Shown: positions 17,098 through 23,684 of the stretch, in pieces | Numbering within the stretch: the first letter of the stretch is position 1 | Layout of the letters: every line of letters starts with the position of its first letter | Source: Pelomonas sp047654785 | GTDB lineage: Bacteria > Pseudomonadota > Gammaproteobacteria > Burkholderiales > Burkholderiaceae_C | NCBI RefSeq assembly: GCF_047654785.1 | Contig: NZ_JASGKQ010000003.1 | Coordinates: 992,001-1,056,000 of the forward strand | Direction of reading: 5' to 3' | Length of the DNA: 64,000 bases | Program-made: the position numbers and the translations under genes | Notes under the pieces: model-generated | The model's input: only the letters and a program-made list of their open reading frames with translations | The model's database searches: none | Told to the model about the DNA's origin: nothing

Positions 17098-18690
17098 ATG
17101 GTCCACATGCCCACGCCCGACGAAGTCATCGCCTTGCAGCAAGCACTGGCCGACGCGCTCAAGCGCAATGAGTCGTTGGCCGGCGAGCTGCGCGTGACAC
17201 GCACCGAGCGCGACCTGCTCAAGGAGCAGCTCAACAAGTTCAAGCGACAGCTGTTCGCCGCGAGCAGCGAGGTCGCCGGCCTGCAGAAGGACATGTTCTT
17301 CAACGAGGCCGAGAACCTCGGCGCGCAGGCCGAGCCCGCGCGCGAAGAGACCGACGACAAGGTCGACGTCCCCGGCCACCAGCGCGCCAAGCGCGGTCGC
17401 AAGCCGCTGGATCCGGCGCTGCCGCGCGAGGTGATTCGCCACGAACTTCCCGAAGCCGAGCGTGTGTGCCCGCACGACGGCGCCGGGCTGCGCGAGATCG
17501 GCGTGGAGGCCAGCGAGCAACTGGACATCATTCCTCAGCAGGTGCGCGTCATCCGGCACGAGCGCGTGAAGTACGCGTGCCCTTGCTGTGACGGCGGCAT
17601 GCGGCTGGCCGCGCGCCCGGCGCAGATCATCCCCAGAGGCTTGTTCACCGAGAGCGCTCTCGCGTGGATCGCCACGTCCAAGTACCTGGACGGGCTGCCG
17701 CTGTACCGCCAGGCGGTGCTGCTAGGCCGCTTCGGCGGCACCGACATCTCGCGCAACACGCTGGCTGGCAGCACCGTGCGCACCGGCCTGGCCGTGCAGC
17801 CGGTCGTCAACCTGCTGCGCGACCTGCTGTTGGACTCGCCGCTGATCTTCGGCGACGAGACCGATTTGCAGGTGCTCAAGGAGCCGGGGCGCAGTGCCCA
17901 GTCCAAGAGCTTCATCTGGGCGCAGATGACCGACGGCAGCGGCAGGGACGGGACCGGGCCACCCATCCGGCTCTTCGCTTACTCGCCCAGTCGCTCCACC
18001 AAGACGGCGATGGAGCTGTACGCAGGCATCCGTCCCGACGCGGTGCTGATGACCGATGGCTATGAGCCCTACGACAAAGTAGCGCAGGCGCACCAGCTCG
18101 TGCACCTGGCCTGCTGGACGCATTGCCGACGCTACTTCATGGAAGCGCTGCAGGGCTTGCCCAAGGACCAACGCACGCCCAACCAACTGGCTGCACGCTT
18201 CATTGCGCTCATTGGCCAGCTGTACCACGTCGAGGCGCAGGCCAAGCGCGACGGCGTCGACACCACTGAGCTTGGCCGCCGGCGTCAGCAGGAGAGCGTG
18301 CCCGTGCTGGCCGACATCGAGGCACTGCTGCTGGCCCACCTGCACGGCGTGCTGCCCAAGAGCCTGCTGGGGCAAGCGCTGCACTACCTGTCGTCGCAGT
18401 GGAGCAAGCTCAAGCGCTACGTCGAGGACGGCAGGTACAGCATCGACAACAACGTGCAGGAGAACGCCATCAGGCCGTTCTGCATTGGGCGCAGGAACTG
18501 GCTCTTCGCCGACACCGTGGCCGGTGCCAACGCCAGCGCCAACCTGTACTCGCTGCTGCAGACCTGCCGCGTCAACGGCATCGACGGCTACCGCTACTTG
18601 CGCGCGCTCTTCACCGCGCTGCCCAACGCCAAGACCGCCGACGACTACGCCGCTCTGCTGCCCTGGGCCATCGACCTCAGCAAAGCCTGA
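17098..18690 (+). CDS. tnpC: IS66 transposase TnpC
   Basis: The 530-residue protein is the DDE transposase. An N-terminal coiled coil (residues about 10-60) is followed by a region with paired cysteines (VCPHDG and CPCC), a zinc-finger-like part. Catalytic acidic residues sit in FGDETDLQV, LMTDGYEPYD and IDNNVQENAIRPF. The start is uncertain: ATG 17098, ATG 17107 and GTG 17068 are all in frame. The open frame is intact. Confidence 0.9.
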   Translation: MVHMPTPDEVIALQQALADALKRNESLAGELRVTRTERDLLKEQLNKFKRQLFAASSEVAGLQKDMFFNEAENLGAQAEPAREETDDKVDVPGHQRAKRGRKPLDPALPREVIRHELPEAERVCPHDGAGLREIGVEASEQLDIIPQQVRVIRHERVKYACPCCDGGMRLAARPAQIIPRGLFTESALAWIATSKYLDGLPLYRQAVLLGRFGGTDISRNTLAGSTVRTGLAVQPVVNLLRDLLLDSPLIFGDETDLQVLKEPGRSAQSKSFIWAQMTDGSGRDGTGPPIRLFAYSPSRSTKTAMELYAGIRPDAVLMTDGYEPYDKVAQAHQLVHLACWTHCRRYFMEALQGLPKDQRTPNQLAARFIALIGQLYHVEAQAKRDGVDTTELGRRRQQESVPVLADIEALLLAHLHGVLPKSLLGQALHYLSSQWSKLKRYVEDGRYSIDNNVQENAIRPFCIGRRNWLFADTVAGANASANLYSLLQTCRVNGIDGYRYLRALFTALPNAKTADDYAALLPWAIDLSKA

Positions 18691-18755
18691 CTCCGCCCTG
18701 CTCGACAACCTCGGGCGAGGCAAGGGCGTGGTTTATTGAGCGCTTACGATTCTGG

Positions 18756-18903
18756 GAACGGGGCGTGGTGGGTGGGTAACTGTCAAGACCCGCCTGTTTA
18801 TGCACCGCTCGCTTGAACAAATTGGGCTTGGAGACTTGCCAAGCTTGAAGAGCTTGAACGGGAGTGCGGTGCTCAAGAGAGGTAAGCGTCCCGGCAAGTC
18901 ATG
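18756..18903. other. 148-bp remnant between two IS66 elements
   Basis: This is the original upstream flank of the DJ-1/PfpI gene, now stranded between IS66 copies 1 and 2. It contains TTGACA on the minus strand near 18780 and a short direct repeat, AGCTTGAAG/AGCTTGAAC, around 18842-18859. No convincing gene is present. The old promoter of the DJ-1/PfpI gene may lie here. Confidence 0.4.
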
Positions 18904-18957
18904 TGTAAGCAGCCAGGGAACACATATTGATCTGAGGTTGCCCTGGTAGTGAACATC

Positions 18958-18981
18958 TGTCCGCGTAGAAGGAGGCGGACA
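18958..18981 (+). repeat. Hairpin enclosing the ribosome site of IS66 copy 2
   Basis: TGTCCGC at 18958-18964 pairs with GCGGACA at 18975-18981. The 10-base loop contains most of the AAGGAGG ribosome-binding site (18968-18974), and the GTG start follows at 18983. Position and effect parallel the start hairpin of IS66 copy 1, although the sequence is different. Confidence 0.6.
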
Positions 18982-18982
18982 C

Positions 18983-19303
18983 GTGAACACTTATGGGGTC
19001 GATCTGATGGGCCGGCGTCGCAGGCGGCGGCATACGGCGGAGTTCAAGGCAGCAGTCATTGAGGAATGCCTCAGGCCCGGCGTGTCCATCGCGGCGGTCG
19101 CGCTGGCGCACGGCCTGAACGCCAACATGCTGCGCAAGTGGGTCATCGACGCCGAGCACAAGATCATGGCACCACCGCCGAGTGCTGCCGCTGAGCCCGA
19201 GCCACAGCCGATGCCGCCGCCGACCCGCGAGCAACTCGATGCCCTGGTGCTGGGCCTGCCGTGGCATCGCATCGGCGAGGCCGGCGTGATCGGCCTGACC
19301 TGA
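18983..19303 (+). CDS. In-frame TnpA-TnpB fusion of IS66 copy 2
   Basis: The 106-residue protein joins two partial domains. Residues 10-60 are a TnpA-type HTH (RHTAEFKAAVIEECLRPG then VSIAAVALAHGLNANMLRKWV). After a Pro-rich linker, residues 82-106 (REQLDALVLGLPW and onward to the stop) look like the C-terminal end of a TnpB of the Pseudomonas/Burkholderia type, which usually ends with LVLGLPW plus about 12 residues. The middle of both genes, roughly 400-500 bp, is therefore missing. Whether this fusion works is unknown. Confidence 0.7.
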   Translation: MNTYGVDLMGRRRRRRHTAEFKAAVIEECLRPGVSIAAVALAHGLNANMLRKWVIDAEHKIMAPPPSAAAEPEPQPMPPPTREQLDALVLGLPWHRIGEAGVIGLT

Positions 19304-19367
19304 GCCCCAAGGCAATTGGTGCGTGCGCCGATGGTCAGCGCGCCTGGTGGTGCGCACACTGGCCTCA

Positions 19368-20915
19368 ATGCTTGCAGACCTGCCTATCTCCGCCGAAGAA
19401 CTCGCCGCCCTGGAGGCGGCGGGTCTTGGTGAGGTCGGTGCCAAGCTGCTGCGCCGCATCGAGCACGACCGCCAGGAGATTGACCGCCGCGACGTGAAGC
19501 TGGAGAAGCTCTCGTTCGAGATCGCCCAGTTGAGGCGCCTGAAGTTCGGCAAGAAAAGCGAGCAGCTCGGTGCCGAACAACGCGCGCTGTTCGACGAGGC
19601 CGTGGACGCTGACATCGCCGCGGCCGAGGCGGCGCTTCAGGAACTGCTGGGCAAGAAGAAGCCGCCGACAACGCCTGGCGAGCGACCCAAGCGTGCTGCC
19701 TTGCCGCAGAACCTGCCGCGTGTGGATCGCCACCACGAGCCCGAGACCACCACCTGCGCCTGCGGCTGTGCACTCAAGCGCATCGGCGAGGACGTCAGCG
19801 AGAAGCTGGACTACACGCCAGGCGTGTTCACGGTCGAGCGCCACATCCGCGGCAAGTGGGCCTGCGCGCAGTGCCGCACGCTGACCCAGGCGCCGGCCCC
19901 GGCCGAGATCATCGACAAGGGCATTCCCACCTCCGGGCTGCTGGCGCAGGTGCTGGTCGCCAAGTACGCCGACCATCTGCCGCTGTACCGCCAGGAAGCC
20001 ATCTTCGGCCGCGTCGGCGTCGCGCTCCCACGCTCGACGCTGGGCGCGTGGATCGGTGTCTGTGGCCTGCGCCTGCAGCCGCTGGTCGATGCCCTGAAGG
20101 CGCACCTGCTGGCCTGCCCGGTCGTACATGCGGACGAGACGCCGGTAGCCATGCTGGCGCCCGGCACTGGCAAGACGTATCGAGCCTACCTGTGGGCCTA
20201 TGCCGCCGGTGCGTTCGAGCCCTTGCGCGCCGTCGTCTACGACTTCAGCGAATCCAGAGCCGGTGAACACGCCAGGGCCTTCCTCGGCGACTGGCGCGGC
20301 AGTCTCGTGTGCGACGGCTACACCGGCTACAAGGCCAGCTTCGCGCTGGGCGTGACGGAGGCCGGCTGCATGGCCCATGCACGGCGCAAGTTCGTCGAAC
20401 TGCACGAGGCCAACAAGAGCACCATCGCGGCGGCGGCCATCGACCTCATCGGCCAGTTGTACGGGATCGAGCGCGAGGTCAAGCTGCTCACCTCGCAGCA
20501 GCGGCTGCAAGAGCGCCGAACACGCGCGGCGCCCATCGCCAAGGCGCTGCACGACTGGCTCTTCGCGCAGCGCGGCAAGATCACGGACGGCACCGCCACG
20601 GCCAAGGCCATCGACTACAGCCTCAACCGCTGGGCGGCGCTCACGCGCTACCTGCACGATCCGGCGCTGCCCATCGACAACAACCATGACGAACAGCAAA
20701 TCCGTCCCTGGGCCACGGGACGCAAGAATTGGTTGTTCGCCGGGACGCTGCTGGCTGGGCAGCGCGCCGCGGCCATCATGAGCTTGATCCAGTCAGCCAA
20801 GCTCAACGGGCATGACCCGTATGCATACCTGAAGGACATCCTGCAGCGACTACCGACGCAACGTGCCTGCGACATCGACGAGTTGCTGCCTCATCACTGG
20901 GCACCGGCCATCTGA
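19368..20915 (+). CDS. tnpC: IS66 transposase TnpC (copy 2)
   Basis: The 515-residue transposase has an N-terminal coiled coil with the LKFGKKSEQL motif typical of IS66, a cysteine cluster (CACGCA and CAQC), and DDE-type acidic residues in HADETPVAM, VCDGYTGY and IDNNHDEQQIRPW. The frame is open to its stop. It is clearly different from copy 1, so the two came from separate lineages. The ATG at 19368 was chosen; GTG or other starts upstream are possible. Confidence 0.88.
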   Translation: MLADLPISAEELAALEAAGLGEVGAKLLRRIEHDRQEIDRRDVKLEKLSFEIAQLRRLKFGKKSEQLGAEQRALFDEAVDADIAAAEAALQELLGKKKPPTTPGERPKRAALPQNLPRVDRHHEPETTTCACGCALKRIGEDVSEKLDYTPGVFTVERHIRGKWACAQCRTLTQAPAPAEIIDKGIPTSGLLAQVLVAKYADHLPLYRQEAIFGRVGVALPRSTLGAWIGVCGLRLQPLVDALKAHLLACPVVHADETPVAMLAPGTGKTYRAYLWAYAAGAFEPLRAVVYDFSESRAGEHARAFLGDWRGSLVCDGYTGYKASFALGVTEAGCMAHARRKFVELHEANKSTIAAAAIDLIGQLYGIEREVKLLTSQQRLQERRTRAAPIAKALHDWLFAQRGKITDGTATAKAIDYSLNRWAALTRYLHDPALPIDNNHDEQQIRPWATGRKNWLFAGTLLAGQRAAAIMSLIQSAKLNGHDPYAYLKDILQRLPTQRACDIDELLPHHWAPAI

Positions 20916-20960
20916 CCGAACGCTCTGCGTTGGTCAACATGTGTTCCCTGGCTGCTTACA

Positions 20961-21068
20961 GCACAGCTCCACGAACTCGGCCTTCGCCGCTTTGTCGTAC
21001 ACGCAGCGCCCACCGGGCTTGTGGCGCAGCACAAGGCGCCCCTTGAGCGCCTCCCGATCTCCAGACAT
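20961..21068 (-). pseudogene. tnpA 5' fragment of IS66 copy 3
   Basis: Thirty-six codons from ATG at 21068 read MSGDREALKGRLVLRHKPGG and continue with RCVYDKAAKAEFVELC. About 30 of 36 residues are identical to the start of TnpA in copy 1. The frame then runs into IS66 copy 2. It cannot make a functional protein. Confidence 0.85.
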
Positions 21069-21090
21069 ACGTCCCCACTTCTGTCGTTTA

Positions 21091-21963
21091 GAGCGGCTAA
21101 CAAAACTGAATCAATGCTCGCACGCAGATGACGCTGCACGCCAGGGATAGCAAGGCCACATGGGTATGAACGCTTCGCTCGAAACGCACGCGCAGCTTGC
21201 CGAAGGCGGCCAGCCAAGCATGCGTGCGTTCGACGACCCAGCGATGGCACCCGAGTCGGTCGTTGCGCTCGATACCCCTGCGGGCGATCCGATCCTGGAT
21301 GCCTCGGCGCTTGAGGTGCTCCCGACAGCGTGCAAAGTCGTAGCCCTTGTCCGCGTGCAGCTTGTCGGGCCAGCGGCGCGGCTTTCCACGCTTTCCTCGC
21401 ACATCGGGCAAGGCATCGATCAACTGCTCGAAGACCACCGAGTCGTGGCGGTTGGCTCCGGTCACGCAGAACATCAGCGGGATGCCCTGGCGGTCCGTGA
21501 TGATGTGACGTTTGCTGCCGAGTTTTCCTCTGTCCGTGGGGTTGGGGCCAGTGTGCGAGCCCCCCGGGGGCTGGGCACGCTGGCCCCGTCCAGGCTGGCT
21601 CGGCTGAAGTCCAGCCGCCCGGCGCTACGCAGTTCGGCCAACAACAGCATATGCAATTGGTGCCACACACCGGCATCCTGCCATTGGCGCAGTCGCCGCC
21701 AGCAGGTCATGCCACTGCCGAAGCCCAGTTCCTGGGGCAACTCTTCCCAGGGGATGCCGGTGCGCAGCACGAACAGGATGCCGTTCAGAGCCATCTCGTC
21801 GCTCACCCGTGGACGACCGCCCTTGACCGAGGGCACGAATACCGGCAGCAGTGGCTCAATCTTCTTGAACAGCGCCGCGCTGATTTCCTTGTTCTTGGTT
21901 CGACCCATGTACCGTCAAACGCACTTCAACCGCCTGACGATGACAGGGTTGTGTTAGCCGCTC
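21091..21963 (-). mobile_element. IS5-family (IS427-type) insertion sequence
   Basis: Terminal inverted repeats are GAGCGGCTAACAAAAC at 21091 and GAGCGGCTAACACAAC read from 21963. A 3-bp TTA duplication flanks the element at 21088-21090 and 21964-21966, as expected for the IS427 group, which favours TNA targets. The 873-bp length and the two overlapping frames with a G6 slippery run fit that group. It sits in the loop of the leader hairpin of IS66 copy 3. Confidence 0.93.
21097..21908 (-). CDS. IS427-type transposase made by -1 frameshifting
   Basis: OrfA (21908 to 21474) encodes the N-terminal part, MGRTKNKEISAALFKKIEPL onward, and OrfB (ending at 21097) carries the C-terminal DDE part, with HADKGYDFARC and RRWVVERTHAWL-like motifs. 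They overlap. A G6 run on the minus strand (21565-21560) sits in CGG GGG GCT; slipping back one base gives GGSHTGPNPTDRGKLGSKRH, the conserved bridge between the halves. This is the known expression mode of the group. The stop codon lies inside the terminal repeat. Both halves look intact. Confidence 0.9.
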
Positions 21964-22029
21964 TTAGTGGGCACGTAGCCTGTCACCGCATCTCCCTGGC
22001 ATCAAGGACGTGGTTCGCTGACCGCTTAC

Positions 22030-22399
22030 GGTGCTCGGCCTAGGATGCTCGTATCCATCAGGACTTGGTGGGTACGTAGGCACTATGGAGCAGGCATCAG
22101 CGGGCCGCAGGCGGCGATTCCACAGCGACGACTTCAAGGCACAGGCCGTCCGGGCTGGCTGCAAGCCTGGTGGTGCGCACACTGGCCGCGAGGGTTCAGC
22201 CAGGCGCCGCATGGCGGCGCAGTCTTGAAGGGTTGGCCCCGCCCAGCCCTTTCGGATGGGGCAACTGCCGTTCTTAGGGTAAATCAACCACTTGGCGCTG
22301 CTAGCGCCTGCTAGCAGGGGGGGCGATCTTGAACGGCGGAACTGCCGACTCGAAGGGCCTTGCAAACCGTCTTCAGGGCGAGCCCCGGCCGGCGAGCGT
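22030..22399. other. 370-bp stretch with IS66 scrap and unexplained sequence
   Basis: The stretch holds a tnpA scrap (22085-22228), a 23-bp exact match to IS66 copy 2 (22165-22187 against 19342-19364), and an 8-4-8 inverted repeat CTGCTAGC-GCCT-GCTAGCAG at 22298-22317. From 22190 to 22399 I see no credible gene. It separates the IS pile from the toxin module. Confidence 0.5.
22085..22228 (+). pseudogene. IS66 tnpA fragment (copy 4)
   Basis: The frame from ATG 22085 reads MEQASAGRRRRFHSDDFKAQ then AVRAGCKPG, which matches the start of IS66 TnpA proteins of the RRRxHxxxFKAQxV type. After CKPG the similarity stops at the 23-bp sequence shared with IS66 copy 2, and the frame ends at 22228. No terminal repeat of its own was found. 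Confidence 0.6.
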
Positions 22400-22852
22400 T
22401 CAGGCGGTGAGTCGCCGCAAGGCCTCGGCCGCCTCGATGATGGTGATGCCCCGATGCGAGCCGATGGGCAGCAAGTGCTTGCGGTCGCCGGTGACAACCC
22501 ATTCGGCACGGGCGGCCACGGCGGCGGCGATCACATGATCGTCATCGGCGTCACCCGCCACCACGCGCGGCACGCTGGCCGGCGCCACCAGATCGACCAG
22601 CGCCGTGTAGTGCGCAACGAGCGCCGAAACGCTGGTGCCAAAGCCCTCGATGCGGCTGGCGAACTTCGGGTAGGCCAGGGTATGGGCCAACTCATCGAGC
22701 AGCACCGCGCTGCTGAAAAACGCCACCGCCTGACCCGCGCCCGGGTTGATGGCCAACTCCATCAAGCGCCTGGGCGGCCCGCTCCACAACAGGCCCGCCA
22801 CCACGACATTCGTGTCGAGCACCAGCCGCAACGGCTGCGCTGAACCCGGCAT
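22400..22852 (-). CDS. PIN-domain toxin
   Basis: The 150-residue protein has a PIN ribonuclease fold: LVLDTNVVVAGLLW at the N-terminus with the first catalytic Asp, LLDELAHTLAYPKF with a Glu, and GDADDDHVIAAAV with the C-terminal acidic cluster. It belongs to the group annotated as putative toxin component, PIN family. The ATG at 22852 shares one base with the antitoxin stop. Family knowledge predicts RNA cleavage that is blocked by the antitoxin. Confidence 0.85.
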   Translation of the reverse strand: MPGSAQPLRLVLDTNVVVAGLLWSGPPRRLMELAINPGAGQAVAFFSSAVLLDELAHTLAYPKFASRIEGFGTSVSALVAHYTALVDLVAPASVPRVVAGDADDDHVIAAAVAARAEWVVTGDRKHLLPIGSHRGITIIEAAEALRRLTA

Positions 22853-23094
22853 CAACTGGCCCCGCGCAGCCGCGCTTGAGCGCGCACCTGGCGCACTTCC
22901 TCGACGATCTCTTGCTCGATCTCGGGCGTGAGTTCATCGGCCGGCAGGCGCTGCCACAGGGCCTGCAGCGCATCGCCTGCGCGGCGGCGCAACTGCTCGC
23001 GCAGCATGGCCTCCATCGCGTCGGCCGACAGCAAACCGGCGCTGGCAGCCTTCTGGGCCAGTTCATCGGGCAAGGTGATTTGTACGGTGGTCAT
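22852..23094 (-). CDS. Antitoxin paired with PIN toxin
   Basis: This 80-residue protein starts MTTVQITLPDELAQKAASAG, a beta strand plus helix like ribbon-helix-helix antitoxins, and ends in a long charged helix (LTPEIEQEIVEEVRQVRAQ) suited to wrapping the toxin. It directly precedes the toxin with a one-base overlap, and follows the XRE gene by 11 bp. No exact family was recognised. Confidence 0.75.
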   Translation of the reverse strand: MTTVQITLPDELAQKAASAGLLSADAMEAMLREQLRRRAGDALQALWQRLPADELTPEIEQEIVEEVRQVRAQARLRGAS

Positions 23095-23105
23095 CGCGTG
23101 CGCCC

Positions 23106-23486
23106 TTAGCTGCTGAGGTTGCCGACCATCTGCTTGGTCTGGTACTTCACGATCATCCCGTCCAGCAGCGCCTTGACGATGCGCCGGTCCTCGTCAGCCA
23201 TGTGGCTGACGGCCTCGAACTGCAGCCGCAGGTCGTCGGACGGGCCGCGCTCGGCCTCGTCGAACACGAGCTGATCCAGGCTCACATGCAGCGCCCGCGC
23301 CAGGCCGACCAAGGCTTCGAGCGTGGGCTGTGCGTTGCCGGCCTCGTAGCGGCGAACCTGGTTCACATGGACCCCGGCGGCATCGGCCAGCGCCTGCTGC
23401 GTCATCGACGCTTGGCGGCGAGTCTGGATCAGGCGGGCTGCAAAGCGCGAGACGGGTGCGGCGGACGTGGTGGCTGCGGAGGTCAT
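23106..23486 (-). CDS. XRE-family transcriptional regulator
   Basis: The 126-residue protein has a clear HTH_3 domain (residues about 13-70): RRQASMTQQALADAAGVHVNQVRRYEAGNA. A C-terminal helical part follows, ending KALLDGMIVKYQTKQM. It starts at ATG 23486; a GTG at 23540 would add 18 residues. It is the first gene of a likely three-gene operon with the antitoxin and toxin and probably regulates it. The 100 bp upstream are markedly AT-richer than the surroundings and contain TATC-G-GATA at 23572-23580. Confidence 0.8.
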   Translation of the reverse strand: MTSAATTSAAPVSRFAARLIQTRRQASMTQQALADAAGVHVNQVRRYEAGNAQPTLEALVGLARALHVSLDQLVFDEAERGPSDDLRLQFEAVSHMADEDRRIVKALLDGMIVKYQTKQMVGNLSS

Positions 23487-23571
23487 GGCAAGGCGTCTGG
23501 GCAACGCTTGGAGGGTGACACAGCGCATAAGGGTACTCACGGCATCCTGAAACTGTTGGTTTATGCAATCT

Positions 23572-23580
23572 TATCGGATA
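23572..23580. promoter_or_regulatory. AT-rich dyad upstream of XRE-toxin operon
   Basis: TATC-G-GATA is a symmetric 9-mer in an AT-rich segment (about 23550-23620) upstream of the XRE gene. The segment stands out from the GC-rich surroundings and is the most likely promoter and operator zone of the module. Only 4 bp per half-site are seen, so the call is weak. Confidence 0.3.
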
Positions 23581-23684
23581 GCAATTAAAAAGCACTATAA
23601 GGGTGTTGACAGGTTTTTACCCGGAGCAAGGCATGGCGCGCATCCCAGAGACAGAGCTTGAGCGGCGAAGCGAAGCCCCGCCCC

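Larger units (their letters stand above)
16171..18747 (+). mobile_element. Complete IS66-family insertion sequence (copy 1)
   Basis: The element has perfect 17-bp terminal inverted repeats: GTAAGCGCTCAATAAAC at 16171-16187 and its complement at 18731-18747. It is flanked by an exact 8-bp duplication, GATTCTGG at 16163-16170 and 18748-18755; 8 bp is the known IS66 target-site size. Inside are tnpA, tnpB and tnpC in the usual order. Intact ends, target duplication and open frames show a recent insertion that could still be active. Confidence 0.96.
18905..20959 (+). mobile_element. IS66-family element, copy 2, without target duplication
   Basis: Ends are GTAAGCAGCCAGGGAACACA at 18905 and its complement ending at 20959; the match runs inward to about 27 bp with two or three mismatches. 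The flanking 8-mers (AGTCATGT and AGCACAGC) do not match, so one flank has been replaced or deleted after insertion. It is only distantly related to copy 1. It lacks a separate tnpB; instead the first gene is a tnpA-tnpB fusion. The right end cuts into IS66 copy 3. Confidence 0.88.
20960..22029 (-). mobile_element. Truncated IS66 copy 3, interrupted by an IS5-family element
   Basis: The outer end GTAAGCGGTCAGCGAACC (minus strand, from 22029) corresponds to the left end of copy 1. Reading inward on the minus strand, the leader, its hairpin and the first 36 tnpA codons follow the layout of copy 1. The copy stops at the right end of IS66 copy 2 (20959/20960). An IS427-type element occupies 21091-21963. 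The remaining roughly 2.3 kb of copy 3 is absent from the window. Confidence 0.8.

Noticed and set aside
18733..18990. 85-residue minus-strand open frame between the two IS66 elements
   Set aside because: It spans the end of IS66 copy 1 and the end of copy 2, so it is a junction artefact; no ribosome site or family match.
18897..20967. Target duplication for IS66 copy 2
   Set aside because: Flanking 8-mers AGTCATGT and AGCACAGC share only about half of the positions.
21474..21908. Reading the IS427-type transposase as two broken pseudogenes
   Set aside because: The overlap and G6 slippery run are the usual programmed -1 frameshift layout of this group, and both halves are intact.
22292..22843. 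Plus-strand open frame over the toxin region
   Set aside because: It is antisense to the PIN toxin, begins in IS debris and shows no domain.
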